Shown here piece by piece: positions 19,175-30,029 of a DNA stretch of 64,000 nt (its first letter is position 1; every line of letters begins with the position of its first letter). The DNA is from Apoda limacodes. Taxonomy: Eukaryota; Arthropoda; Insecta; Lepidoptera; Limacodidae. The translations under genes and the position numbers were made by a program. The notes beneath the pieces are model-generated. The model was not told where the DNA came from and made no database searches. It saw only the letters and a list, made by a program, of their open reading frames with translations. The DNA is taken from the NCBI GenBank assembly GCA_946406115.1, contig OX291562.1, positions 2,882,001 through 2,946,000 on the forward strand, written 5' to 3'.

Positions 19175-22100
19175 ATGGATTGCACAACCGCGCGCGAAAA
19201 ACCCCGGTCCGTCTCCATAGGCTATTTTAACGCCAACGGTCTCCGCAACCAAAGAGAGGAATTATCGCAATTCCTCTCGTCCCAAAAACCGGACGTCTTC
19301 CTCATCCAGGAAACGTTCCTAAAGCCCGCTGTCCGTACCCCTTCAATCGCGAACTATCGTACCGTCCGTAATGATAGAACTGCCTCCAATCTCGGAGGCA
19401 CTCTCATCTATTACAGGCGCTCCCTGCATTGCTCCCCTATCGATCCTCCACCGCTTACGAATTTAGAAGCATCCGTCTGCCGCTTAGCGATGACCGGCCA
19501 TCAGCCGATCATCATTGCATCGGTTTATCTCTCTCCCCTAAAAGACTTGCTCGAGAGCGACCTTCAGTCGCTCTTAAGTTTAGGCGACGCCGTCATTCTT
19601 GCCGGCGACCTAAATTGCAAGCATCGCCGCTGGAACTCTTCTGTAACTTCACAAAGAGGCAGACTCCTCGACGATTTAGTTGACAGACTAAACTTTGACA
19701 TCATCGCTCCCATGACGCCCACTTACTTTCCCCACAATACTCGGTTTAACCCCGACGTACTCGACATAGCAATTCTAAAGAATGTAAGGCTAAGCTTTCG
19801 CTCTATAGAGGTGCTTGACGAACTTGACTCGGACCACCGCCCTGTCGTCCTCCGATTAGGTTTCCCTTCGGACTCTCCTCCCGACACTAGAACCGTGACG
19901 GACTGGGATAAATTTGGGCAATTGCTCGAAAATCCCAGCTCGCCACATCTAGATCGCGTTCCCAACGTTATCTCATCCGCGACCGATCTTAACGTAGCTA
20001 TCAACTCACTCACTAGCCACCTGACCGCCACCGTTGGCGAGTGCTCACGACAGGTGCCGGTTGGTGATTATCACCACCTAATCCTGCCTCAGCACATCAG
20101 GTCGCTAATGACTGAGCGTAACGCGGCCCGCCGCGTTCGCGACCGCGCTCCCACTATCGAAAATAAAGCTCGCTTCAACGACTTACACCGCCGTGTAAGA
20201 ACCGCTGTAGCTGAGCTCCGCGCCCAACGTTTCGGTGATCTTATGGAGAACATTTCTCCTTCTCACCAAGCTTATTGGCACTTAGCCAGAGCTCTAAAAT
20301 CCGAAACCGCAAACTCTCTCCCTCCGTTAACTCGTCCCAACAATAGCGTTCCCGCGTTCAATGACGACGAAAAAGCGGATTGCCTAGCATCCAGCCTCCA
20401 AGCCCAATGTGCCTTAAGCACACAGCCTTTCGATCCCGATCACGTGCGCGAGGTAGACGGCGAAGTGGAGCGCAGAACTTCTCTGCCTCCACAAGACCCC
20501 CTGCCCCCTGTCACTGTCGACGAAGTCATACAGGTCATCAAAGACCTACGCCCCCGTAAGTCCCCCGGCGCAGACGGTATCTCTAACGATATCCTAAAGC
20601 GCCTCACTCTTCCCCTTATCTGCCTCCTAGTAGCGATCTTTAACGCTGCTATGGAACATTGCATCTTTCCATCTCAATGGAAAGATGCAATCGTTATAGG
20701 CATCCATAAGCCCGGCAAAGCTCGTACCGAGCCGTCCTCCTATCGCCCTATAAGTTTACTAAAGGCCCTTGGTAAACTCTATGAACGCCTCCTTCTCGCC
20801 CGCCTACGGAACTCTATAGTCTCCAGAGGCATTTTAATAGACGAGCAGTTTGGCTTTCGTGCCAAACACTCATGCGTCCATCAAGTCCTCCGCATAACGG
20901 AACATATTCTTACTGGCTTCCAGCCAGCATTAGGTAAGACCCGTCACACGGGCGCTGTCTTCTTCGATGTAGCGAAAGCTTTCGACAAAGTCTGGCACAA
21001 CGGTTTAATTTTTAAACTGTACAACTTTCAGTTGCCAGATCGTCTCGTGCTCATCATACGAGACTATTTGTCGAATCGTAGCTTTCGCTACAGAGTTGAA
21101 GGCACTCTCTCCTCCCCCCGCCCCATAGAAGCAGGAGTCCCGCAAGGGTCCGTGCTCGCCCCCGTCTTGTACCTTCTGTACACTAACGATATCCCAAAAA
21201 CGATAGGTACCCAATTAGCCCTCTATGCGGACGATACCGCTCTCTATACTACCGATAGGCAAGTGAGTCGAATCACTGAGAGACTCCAATCCGCTATCAC
21301 CGCCCTAGGCGAGTGGTTTCGGAAATGGAGAATCGAGGTAAATCCCGACAAAAGCTCTGCCGTCCTTTTCACCACAGGCAGCCCTCCGCGGCCAACTTCC
21401 CTCTCTCTCTTCGGTCGTGCCATTCCCTGGCAAAATAAGACCAAATATCTCGGTGTGACCATGGATAGACGTTTGAACTTCCACGCTCACACCAAAATAG
21501 TCAGAGACCGAGCCGCTTTTGTCCTCGGTCGTCTCTATCCCATGATAGGCAAGTATAGTAAGATGTCGCTTAGAAATAAGCTAAATCTTTACACAACTTG
21601 CATCCGCCCCATACTAGCTTATGCTAGCGTAGTCTTTGCTCTGTCCAAGCGCAATCTCCACAAACTCCAAACCCTCCAAAACCGCTTTCTCAGAGCGGCC
21701 TCTGGAGCCTCTTGGTACGTTCGCAATGCGGACCTACACAGAGACTTCGAACTTCCCACGATTCCCCAGTACTTTAAAGACTTGGCAGTCCGCTTTTTCG
21801 AGCGTACGCAAAATCACCCGAATAGATTAGTTGTGCAATCCACGACGTACATTCCCCCCGATCGTCCCCGTCGCGGTCGTAAAACTATACTCAGGCGGCC
21901 TCGGCACGTACTAACGTCCCCAGATGACGATCTCGCTGTCCGGATAGCGAGATTAGTCTCTACTACGTCGACCCCGAATAGGGCCTCCCTCCAAACACGA
22001 CGCCGACGTCCCCGGGTTCGTCGGCGCCCACAAGGATACACTAGGTATCAAAGAGTGCCGGGGCGCTTCTCGCCCCCACTCAATCGCAACCGCACCCGCG

Positions 22101-22219
22101 TAACGGGGAACTCCCCTCCTGGCGGTGACTCACCTTCGGGTTCGAGACTCACGCCGGTCAAAGGGACGCCCCCGAGAGCGACAACCCAAGCCGAGGCTTC
22201 CCCCGCGGGAAGCCCTTGA
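19175..22219 (+). CDS. ORF2 endonuclease-reverse transcriptase, family B
   Basis: 1014 residues, intact. The APE endonuclease carries the catalytic E in I-Q-E-T, A-G-D-L-N, and a canonical S-D-H-R-P. The RT has P-G-A-D-G-I, F-D-V-A-K-A-F-D-K-V-W-H, G-V-P-Q-G-S and Y-A-D-D. The C-terminus is an Arg- and Pro-rich tail. The ATG follows the ORF1 stop by 7 nt, a stop-then-start arrangement consistent with reinitiation. No RNase H is present. The protein could supply activity in trans even though this copy is 5'-truncated. Confidence 0.92.
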   Translation: MDCTTAREKPRSVSIGYFNANGLRNQREELSQFLSSQKPDVFLIQETFLKPAVRTPSIANYRTVRNDRTASNLGGTLIYYRRSLHCSPIDPPPLTNLEASVCRLAMTGHQPIIIASVYLSPLKDLLESDLQSLLSLGDAVILAGDLNCKHRRWNSSVTSQRGRLLDDLVDRLNFDIIAPMTPTYFPHNTRFNPDVLDIAILKNVRLSFRSIEVLDELDSDHRPVVLRLGFPSDSPPDTRTVTDWDKFGQLLENPSSPHLDRVPNVISSATDLNVAINSLTSHLTATVGECSRQVPVGDYHHLILPQHIRSLMTERNAARRVRDRAPTIENKARFNDLHRRVRTAVAELRAQRFGDLMENISPSHQAYWHLARALKSETANSLPPLTRPNNSVPAFNDDEKADCLASSLQAQCALSTQPFDPDHVREVDGEVERRTSLPPQDPLPPVTVDEVIQVIKDLRPRKSPGADGISNDILKRLTLPLICLLVAIFNAAMEHCIFPSQWKDAIVIGIHKPGKARTEPSSYRPISLLKALGKLYERLLLARLRNSIVSRGILIDEQFGFRAKHSCVHQVLRITEHILTGFQPALGKTRHTGAVFFDVAKAFDKVWHNGLIFKLYNFQLPDRLVLIIRDYLSNRSFRYRVEGTLSSPRPIEAGVPQGSVLAPVLYLLYTNDIPKTIGTQLALYADDTALYTTDRQVSRITERLQSAITALGEWFRKWRIEVNPDKSSAVLFTTGSPPRPTSLSLFGRAIPWQNKTKYLGVTMDRRLNFHAHTKIVRDRAAFVLGRLYPMIGKYSKMSLRNKLNLYTTCIRPILAYASVVFALSKRNLHKLQTLQNRFLRAASGASWYVRNADLHRDFELPTIPQYFKDLAVRFFERTQNHPNRLVVQSTTYIPPDRPRRGRKTILRRPRHVLTSPDDDLAVRIARLVSTTSTPNRASLQTRRRRPRVRRRPQGYTRYQRVPGRFSPPLNRNRTRVTGNSPPGGDSPSGSRLTPVKGTPPRATTQAEASPAGSP

Positions 22220-22476
22220 GCGTTGGGCGCTATATGGGCTGAGGCTCCTTCAGAGTCTCGCCCCAAAAGTCCGGTGAAGCAGTAATGGCTGCAACAGCCA
22301 ACTGCATAGTCAGCTCAGAAAAAAAAAAAAAAAGCGATGGCAAGGGAGGGGAGGAGAGGTTAGGAGAGAAGAGGGGGAGAGGGAGGGAGATGGATAGATA
22401 ATACGAAGAGTCGATACAAAACTAGGATAAAATTTATCTACCTATATTATACATACACATTATGTACCTACATTAT

Positions 22477-22673
22477 ACAAACAAACAAACAAACAAACAA
22501 ACAAACAAACAAACAAACAAACAAACAACCCTGCCGTCAAACAAACCTGAGTCTGAGACTAGTCGGTCGGTCGGTCGGTCAGTCAGTCAGTCAGTCAGTC
22601 AGTCAGTCAGTCAGTCAGTCAGTCAGTCAGTCAGTCAGTCAGTCAGTCAGTCAGTCAGTCAGTCAGTCAGTCA
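22477..22673. repeat. Tetranucleotide microsatellites (ACAA)n and (GGTC/AGTC)n
   Basis: (ACAA)n at 22477-22528 and (GGTC)4 followed by about 24 AGTC units at 22562-22673, separated by some 30 bp. They are pure simple repeats, so any frame across them is spurious. Confidence 0.95.
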
Positions 22674-22698
22674 AAGGCCGGTTTAACATAACATACCA

Positions 22699-22980
22699 CA
22701 ACCTAACCCAACCTAACCTAACCTAACCTAACCTAACCTAACGAAACCTAACCCAAATCGAATCAAAGCGTTTTATACCTACCTAGGTAAGGTAATCTGC
22801 TGTACCAAAGAAAGAAAGAAACACCAAACCAAACCAAACCAAACCTAACCCAACCTAACCTAACCTAACTTAACGAAACCTAACCCAAATCGAATCAAAG
22901 CGTTTTATACCGATTTAGGTAAGGTAATCTACTGTACAAACCAAACCAAACCTAACCTAACCTTACTTAACTTAACTTAA
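22699..22980. repeat. TTAGG-type (CCTAA)n repeats in three similar blocks
   Basis: Degenerate CCTAA runs (TTAGG on the other strand, the usual insect telomere unit) at 22699-22752, about 22840-22880 and 22945-22980. Blocks one and two are each followed by the same unique-looking stretch (CCCAAATCGAATCAAAGCG, then GGTAAGGTAATCT), so a unit of about 130 bp is tandemly repeated. It is interstitial, not a chromosome end, since genes continue on both sides. Confidence 0.8.
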
Positions 22981-23015
22981 TCACATACATAAATACATTC
23001 ACATACTTCGAGGCT

Positions 23016-23100
23016 CAGCGGATCAGCAGGAAAGGAAAGGAATAAAGCAACATCGGGCACGATCAGTACCTAGATGGGTGACCGACCCTTGTAGAAGGCC
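23016..23100 (+). pseudogene. 5S rRNA-derived relic (internal promoter region)
   Basis: The stretch ATAAAGCAACATCGGGCACG, then ATCAGTACCTAGATGGGTGA followed by CC, strongly resembles the second half of eukaryotic 5S rRNA, where A-box, intermediate element and C-box of the pol III promoter lie. The 5' half of 5S is missing or unrecognisable and the 3' terminal stem is absent. It is either a 5S pseudogene or the head of a 5S-derived SINE. Confidence 0.6.
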
Positions 23101-23288
23101 CATACTGAGGCATCATCAATCTCATAACATTACGAGTAGGTATGTATTATTACCTACCTACAAATAACAATCATATAGTACCTTTACCAAGATTTGAATA
23201 CCGATGGTCTTTGTGTGTGTGTGTGTGTGTGTGAGTGAGTGACGTCTTAATAAGAAAGAAACATTTTAATATTCACAGAAATAAGTGC

Positions 23289-23304
23289 GGCCCTTAGAAG
23301 GGCC
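23289..23304 (-). terminator. Histone H3 mRNA 3' stem-loop
   Basis: GGCCCTTAGAAGGGCC on the plus strand. The stem is standard, but the sense loop reads UUCU rather than the UUUC-type loop of the other four genes. It lies nearly 300 nt beyond the H3 stop, the longest such distance here. AAGAAAC (sense GUUUCUU) sits at 23256-23262, 26 nt downstream. Confidence 0.88.
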
Positions 23305-23599
23305 TTTTGTTTTATTTGTTTTCAACGCAAATAGATCGAACGCAGCGTAGTGCGTGCGTGCCGCGCCGCAGTCGTCGTCGTCTCATCGTGCAATATCGTA
23401 AATATATATATATCACTATAATATATAATGAACAATATATAAACCTAACACACTTCAAGAGTAACAACAAGCTACTCTGAAAGTACACACATAGGTACGT
23501 ATATTGCACATTATACATATAGAAACATATTTACACGGACACTACACTCAACTTGATCACAACGTACGACACAGCACAGCACAATTATTTTTCAACATT

Positions 23600-24622
<1,023 letters not shown>

Positions 24623-24638
24623 GGCCCTGAAAAGGGCC
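24623..24638 (-). terminator. Histone H2B mRNA 3' stem-loop
   Basis: GGCCCTGAAAAGGGCC on the plus strand, 75 nt beyond the H2B stop. Canonical SLBP-binding hairpin in the sense RNA. AAGAAAC lies 29 nt further downstream. Confidence 0.95.
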
Positions 24639-24713
24639 TTTTTGTTGTATGTATTTGATCGCGTCCAATATCAAAATTAGACGCTCGTCACACATCACAA
24701 TTTTGGTACTAGC

Positions 24714-25088
24714 TCACTTAGAGCTAGTATATTTAGTGACGGCTTTAGTACCCTCACTGACAGCGTGCTTGGCAAGTTCACCGGGAAGAAGGAGTCTCAC
24801 CGATGTCTGCACCTCCCTCGACGTTATCGTGGAACGTTTATTGTAGTGAGCAAGTCTCGAAGCTTCGGCCGCTATACGTTCGAAGATATCGTTCACGAAA
24901 GAGTTCATGATCGACATAGCTTTACTAGAGATACCGGTGTCGGGATGGACCTGCTTCAGCACTTTGTAGATGTAAATGGCGTAGCTCTCCTTCCTCTTGT
25001 GCTTCTTCTTCTTTTTGTCCGATTTGGAGATGTTCTTTTGAGCTTTGCCGGATTTCTTGGCTGCCTTTCCGCTAGTCTTGGGCGGCAT
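24714..25088 (-). CDS. H2B: Histone H2B
   Basis: Core histone of 124 residues with a Lys-rich N-terminal tail ([11 protein letters not shown]), the histone fold ([18 protein letters not shown]) and the C-terminal K-Y-T-S-S-K bearing the ubiquitylated Lys. It is intronless. Upstream on the sense strand is an A/T-rich TATATATTTT stretch close to the start codon. Nothing in the coding region is disrupted. Confidence 0.98.
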   Translation of the reverse strand: MPPKTSGKAAKKSGKAQKNISKSDKKKKKHKRKESYAIYIYKVLKQVHPDTGISSKAMSIMNSFVNDIFERIAAEASRLAHYNKRSTITSREVQTSVRLLLPGELAKHAVSEGTKAVTKYTSSK

Positions 25089-25597
25089 GATGAATTAAAA
25101 TAAAATATATAACAACGGTAACGGTAGCGTAAGATCAACGTCTTCAACGTAGAGCGTCACAGCGCAGACTGTAGTTCGTAATAGGTATTTTTTTTAGTTT
25201 TATTCACTTATAAGACTGCACGCTGCCAGTTAACGTTACGATGTCAACATATGCGTTTGACCAATAGCGTGTCAACGATATATCTTTTATCTCTTTCCCT
25301 CCGCTCTTCTATCCTTATTGTCATTCCCCTTCCCCTCCTTCATCCCGTTCACCGTTGGCACGACCATCAGCGATCAAGCATCAAGCGATAGAGGAAATGT
25401 CTTAAATAATAAAAATGATATAAATATAGTATATAAAATATAGTAAGTAAGTAAGTAAGTATGTATGTATGTATGTATGTATGTATGTATGTATGTATGA
25501 ATGAATGAATGAATGAATGAATGAATCTATATAAAAAGAGACGTCGACGCAATCGAAAGAAACGTTTTGTTTTTCACAAATTCCAGATACAAATTGC
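25089..25597. other. H2B upstream / H2A downstream spacer with microsatellite
   Basis: Contains (AGTA)n-(TATG)n-(AATG)n at 25442-25526 and otherwise AT-rich DNA with no gene. AAGAAAC at 25557-25563 is the downstream word of H2A. Confidence 0.8.
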
Positions 25598-25613
25598 GGC
25601 CCTGAAAAGGGCC
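25598..25613 (-). terminator. Histone H2A mRNA 3' stem-loop
   Basis: GGCCCTGAAAAGGGCC on the plus strand, 96 nt beyond the H2A stop. Canonical hairpin; AAGAAAC lies 34 nt further downstream. Confidence 0.95.
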
Positions 25614-25709
25614 TTTTCTTTTTCTATTTTAATACACATATCACCACATCGCTAATAATACGAAAGTGGAATACGCTATAGGAGAGCAGCGTGCGTACTT
25701 ACTATCAAT

Positions 25710-26108
<399 letters not shown>

Positions 26109-26173
26109 TCAAAACAAACACACAAAAATGCACTCACAAACTGTGCGAGCGAACGCTAGACAAGTCTTGTACT

Positions 26174-26182
26174 AAAAGCCGT
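26174..26182. repeat. Left target-site duplication of C/B chimera
   Basis: AAAAGCCGT, repeated exactly at 32707-32715. It marks both ends of the chimeric element and shows that the chimera inserted as one unit. Confidence 0.85.
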
Positions 26183-26326
26183 TCGTGTCTTCTCACACAC
26201 ACACAGTGTGCGTGTGGGGAAATTTGATCGAGGCGTGGCCTCCTGCAAATGGTAGCTATCCGCTGCCTGTGACTACGGGCAGGTCTTCGGGTTGGTCACT
26301 GACCGTCGGCTTCAATGGGTCTTCAG

Positions 26327-29300
26327 CTAAGAGCCGCCTGGGGCGGCTCTGCCGCGAAGAGCCCTGCTACCAGCATCGCTCTCCACAAGGACTAGGTCCC
26401 GTGGGTAGGCTTTGCTGTCCGGTGGCCGCGCGTGCTGCGGCGCCAAGTCTTTAATGTGCGGCAATCGGGACTCGTCAGCGCGCGCGAACATGTTGGTCGC
26501 GAGGCGGCCGACAAAGTCGTCCAGTGGCTCGATCTGCAGGTCCCGCTCAATCGTAGCGTTCCTCACGTAGCGAGATGCGCCGACTATGGTGCGAAGAGCC
26601 CTGTTTTGAACTGTGCGTAGTCGCTTGCGCTGGGTTTCGCTTAGTAGTGCGAACCATGCCGGCGCTGCGTACGTGAGGCGGGGTCTAATGTAGGTTTTGT
26701 AGACCCCGAGCTTCGTCCGTAAAGGCAGTTTTGCCCTGAGCACTGGAGCGAGCAAAGCCTGTGTGGATCTGGTCTGGTTGACGATGCTGGTCACATGCGC
26801 CTTCATTGTTAGCAGACGGTCAATGGTGACACCGAGGTACTTGGCGTTGGGGCACCATTTGATTTGTTGCCCTGAGAATTGAAGCGGTAGAGGTATCTTC
26901 TGTGTGCGGTGCAGAAGGATGGCTTGAGTTTTGCTCACGTTAACCGACAACCTCCATTTGGAGAGCCAGTCTGGCAAGGCGTCGAGGGTCCGCTGCATCT
27001 TGGTAGCGGCGTGATCTGGTCTGATGGAGGAGGTCAAGTTCGCCGCGTCATCAGCGTATAGTGCCAGCATAGCTCCCCCCTCCTTCGGGATGTCGTCGGT
27101 GTAACATGAGTAAAACGTCGGAGATAGTACACTCCCCTGAGGTACTCCGGCTTCAATGGGGCGCACAGAAGATATTGTCTCTTCAATTTTCACGCTGAAG
27201 CTGCGGTCTTGAAGGAAGGACTGGATAACCATAGTTATCCTGCGCGGGATCTGGGACGACGAGAGCTTGAACAGCAGACCTTGGTGCCAAACTCGATCGA
27301 ACGCCTTCTCCATGTCGAGGAGTACTGCCACAGTGCATTCCTTTTTGTTCGCGGCCACCGCGACGTGGTGAAGTACTCTCGACAACTGAAGGGTGGTGGA
27401 GTGTTCCGCTCTGAAGCCAAACTGTTCTGGGCGTGGGGTGAAGTGCTCATGCAGGTGTTTCAGCAGGAGCTTTTCGAACACCTTAGAGATGTGTGGCAGC
27501 AAAGTTATCGGCCGGTAGCCCTCAGGTTTTTGGGTGTTCTTGCCAGCCTTGGACAGAGCAAAGACTACGCTAGCATAAGCTAGTATGGGGCGGATGCAAG
27601 TTGTGTAAAGATTTAGCTTATTTCTAAGCGACATCTTACTATACTTGCCTATCATGGGATAGAGACGACCGAGGACAAAAGCGGCTCGGTCTCTGACTAT
27701 TTTGGTGTGCGCGTGGAAGTTCAAACGTCTATCCATGGTCACACCGAGATATTTGGTCTTATTTTGCCAGGGAATGGCACGACCGAAGAGAGAGAGGGAA
27801 GTTGGCCGCGGAGGGCTGCCTGTGGTGAAAAGGACGGCAGAGCTTTTGTCGGGATTCACCTCGATTCTCCATTTCCGAAACCACTCGCCTAGGGCGGTGA
27901 TAGCGGATTGGAGTCTCTCAGTGATTCGACTCACTTGCCTATCGGTAGTATAGAGAGCGGTATCGTCCGCATAGAGGGCTAATTGGGTACCTATCGTTTT
28001 TGGGATATCGTTAGTGTACAGAAGGTACAAGACGGGGGCGAGCACGGACCCTTGCGGGACTCCTGCTTCTATGGGGCGGGGGGAGGAGAGAGTGCCTTCA
28101 ACTCTGTAGCGAAAGCTACGATTCGACAAATAGTCTCGTATGATGAGCACGAGACGATCTGGCAACTGAAAGTTGTACAGTTTAAAAATTAAACCGTTGT
28201 GCCAGACTTTGTCGAAAGCTTTCGCTACATCGAAGAAGACAGCGCCCGTGTGACGGGTCTTACCTAATGCTGGCTGGAAGCCAGTAAGAATATGTTCCGT
28301 TATGCGGAGGACTTGATGGACGCATGAGTGTTTGGCACGAAAGCCAAACTGCTCGTCTATTAAAATGCCTCTGGAGACTATAGAGTTCCGTAGGCGGGCG
28401 AGAAGGAGGCGTTCATAGAGTTTACCAAGGGCCTTTAGTAAACTTATAGGGCGATAGGAGGACGGCTCGGTACGAGCTTTGCCGGGCTTATGGATGCCTA
28501 TAACGATTGCATCTTTCCATTGAGATGGAAAGATGCAATGTTCCATAGCAGCGTTAAAGATCGCTACTAGGAGGCAGATAAGGGGAAGAGTGAGGCGCTT
28601 TAGGATATCGTTAGAGATACCGTCTGCGCCGGGGGACTTACGGGGGCGTAGGTCTTTGATGACCTGTATGACTTCGTCGACAGTGACAGGGGGCAGGGGG
28701 TCTTGTGGAGGCAGAGAAGTTCTGCGCTCCACTTCGCCGTCTACCTCGCGCACATGATCGGGATCGAAAGGCTGTGTGCTTAAGGCACATTGGGCTTGGA
28801 GGCTGGATGCTAGGCAATCCGCTTTTTCGTCGTCATTGAACGCGGGAACGCTATTGTTGGGACGAGTTAACGGAGGGAGAGAGTTCGCGGTTTCGGATTT
28901 TAGAGCTCTGGCTAAGTGCCAATAAGCTTGGTGAGAAGGAGAAATGTTCTCCATAAGATCACCGAAACGTTGGGCGCGGAGCTCAGCTACAGCGGTTCTT
29001 ACACGGCGGTGTAAGTCGTTGAAGCGAGCTTTATTTTCGATAGTGGGAGCGCGGTCGCGAGCGCGGCGGGCCGCGTTACGCTCAGTCATTAGCGACCTGA
29101 TGTGCTGAGGCAGGATTAGGTGGTGATAATCACCAACCGGCACCTGTCGTGAGCACTCGCCAACGGTGGCGGTCAGGTGGCTAGTGAGTGAGTCGATAGC
29201 TACGTTAAGATCGGTCGCGGATGAGATAACGTTGGGAACGCGATCTAGATGTGGCGAGCTGGGATTTTCGAGCAATTGCCCAAATTTATCCCAGTCCGTC

Positions 29301-30022
29301 ACGGTTCTAGTGTCGGGAGGAGAGTCCGAAGGGAAACCTAATCGGAGGACGACAGGGCGGTGGTCCGAGTCAAGTTCGTCAAGCACCTCTATAGAGCGAA
29401 AGCTTAGCCTTACATTCTTTAGAAGTGCTATGTCGAGTACGTCGGGGTTAAACCGAGTATTGTGGGGAAAGTAAGTGGGCGTCATGGGAGCGATGATGTC
29501 AAAGTTTAGTCTGTCAACTAAATCGTCGAGGAGTCTGCCTCTTTGTGAAGTTACAGAAGAGTTCCAGCGGCGATGCTTGCAATTTAGGTCGCCGGCAAGA
29601 ATGACGGCGTCGCCTAAACTTAAGAGCGACTGAAGGTCGCTCTCGAGCAAGTCTTTTAGGGGAGAGAGATAAACCGATGCAATGATGATCGGCTGATGGC
29701 CGGTCATCGCTAAGCGGCAGACGGATGCTTCTAAATTCGTAAGCGGTGGAGGATCGATAGGGGAGCAATGCAGGGAGCGCCTGTAATAGATGAGAGTGCC
29801 TCCGAGATTGGAGGCAGTTCTATCATTACGGACGGTACGATAGTTCGCGATTGAAGGGGTACGGACAGCGGGCTTTAGGAACGTTTCCTGGATGAGGAAG
29901 ACGTCCGGTTTTTGGGACGAGAGGAATTGCGATAATTCCTCTCTTTGGTTGCGGAGACCGTTGGCGTTAAAATAGCCTATGGAGACGGACCGGGGTTTTT
30001 CGCGCGCGGTTGTGCAATCCAT
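26327..30022 (-). CDS. Chimeric ORF2 with endonuclease and two RT domains
   Basis: An uninterrupted frame of 1231 residues. Residues 1 to about 824 are family B ORF2: APE endonuclease (with S-D-H-R-P), RT with F-D-K-V-W-H, G-V-P-Q-G-S and Y-A-D-D, up to V-V-F-A-L-S-K. Then, in frame, comes family C starting at A-G-K-N-T-Q-K-P-E-G-Y-R-P: a second nearly complete RT with F-D-R-V-W-H, G-V-P-Q-G-S, Y-A-D-D and a C-terminal domain. The C endonuclease and the B C-terminus are absent. The join near 27550 sits at short shared sequence. Whether the fusion is functional is unknown; a one-in-three chance in-frame join is enough to explain it. Confidence 0.88.
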   Translation of the reverse strand: MDCTTAREKPRSVSIGYFNANGLRNQREELSQFLSSQKPDVFLIQETFLKPAVRTPSIANYRTVRNDRTASNLGGTLIYYRRSLHCSPIDPPPLTNLEASVCRLAMTGHQPIIIASVYLSPLKDLLESDLQSLLSLGDAVILAGDLNCKHRRWNSSVTSQRGRLLDDLVDRLNFDIIAPMTPTYFPHNTRFNPDVLDIALLKNVRLSFRSIEVLDELDSDHRPVVLRLGFPSDSPPDTRTVTDWDKFGQLLENPSSPHLDRVPNVISSATDLNVAIDSLTSHLTATVGECSRQVPVGDYHHLILPQHIRSLMTERNAARRARDRAPTIENKARFNDLHRRVRTAVAELRAQRFGDLMENISPSHQAYWHLARALKSETANSLPPLTRPNNSVPAFNDDEKADCLASSLQAQCALSTQPFDPDHVREVDGEVERRTSLPPQDPLPPVTVDEVIQVIKDLRPRKSPGADGISNDILKRLTLPLICLLVAIFNAAMEHCIFPSQWKDAIVIGIHKPGKARTEPSSYRPISLLKALGKLYERLLLARLRNSIVSRGILIDEQFGFRAKHSCVHQVLRITEHILTGFQPALGKTRHTGAVFFDVAKAFDKVWHNGLIFKLYNFQLPDRLVLIIRDYLSNRSFRYRVEGTLSSPRPIEAGVPQGSVLAPVLYLLYTNDIPKTIGTQLALYADDTALYTTDRQVSRITERLQSAITALGEWFRKWRIEVNPDKSSAVLFTTGSPPRPTSLSLFGRAIPWQNKTKYLGVTMDRRLNFHAHTKIVRDRAAFVLGRLYPMIGKYSKMSLRNKLNLYTTCIRPILAYASVVFALSKAGKNTQKPEGYRPITLLPHISKVFEKLLLKHLHEHFTPRPEQFGFRAEHSTTLQLSRVLHHVAVAANKKECTVAVLLDMEKAFDRVWHQGLLFKLSSSQIPRRITMVIQSFLQDRSFSVKIEETISSVRPIEAGVPQGSVLSPTFYSCYTDDIPKEGGAMLALYADDAANLTSSIRPDHAATKMQRTLDALPDWLSKWRLSVNVSKTQAILLHRTQKIPLPLQFSGQQIKWCPNAKYLGVTIDRLLTMKAHVTSIVNQTRSTQALLAPVLRAKLPLRTKLGVYKTYIRPRLTYAAPAWFALLSETQRKRLRTVQNRALRTIVGASRYVRNATIERDLQIEPLDDFVGRLATNMFARADESRLPHIKDLAPQHARPPDSKAYPRDLVLVESDAGSRALRGRAAPGGS

Positions 30023-30029
30023 TTTGATT

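Larger units (their letters stand above)
17831..22334 (+). mobile_element. Family B retrotransposon, 5'-truncated (plus strand)
   Basis: Runs from inside ORF1 (17831) through a complete ORF2 and the 3' UTR to a poly(A) of about 16 nt ending at 22334. It is flanked by the perfect 10-bp duplication GCGATGGCAA (17821-17830 and 22335-22344), so it is a single clean target-primed insertion truncated at its 5' end. Sequence is nearly identical to the full-length B copy at 57893-63708, indicating recent mobility. Confidence 0.92.
22345..23288. other. B insertion to H3 spacer: microsatellites and relics
   Basis: No protein gene. Left to right it holds GGGA-rich DNA, (ACAA)n 22477-22528, (GGTC)4(AGTC)n 22562-22673, TTAGG-like repeats 22699-22980, a 5S rRNA-like relic about 23016-23100 and (GT)n about 23211-23232. 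Confidence 0.75.

Noticed and set aside
22562..22673. Regularly spaced short repeats considered as a CRISPR-like array
   Set aside because: The repeats are contiguous tetranucleotides with no spacers, in a eukaryotic genome.
22462..22686. A frame across the (ACAA)n and (AGTC)n microsatellites encoding repeated Ser-Gln-Val units
   Set aside because: Pure simple-sequence translation.
22699..22980. CCTAA repeats as a true telomere
   Set aside because: They are degenerate, short and interrupted, and histone genes lie on both sides.
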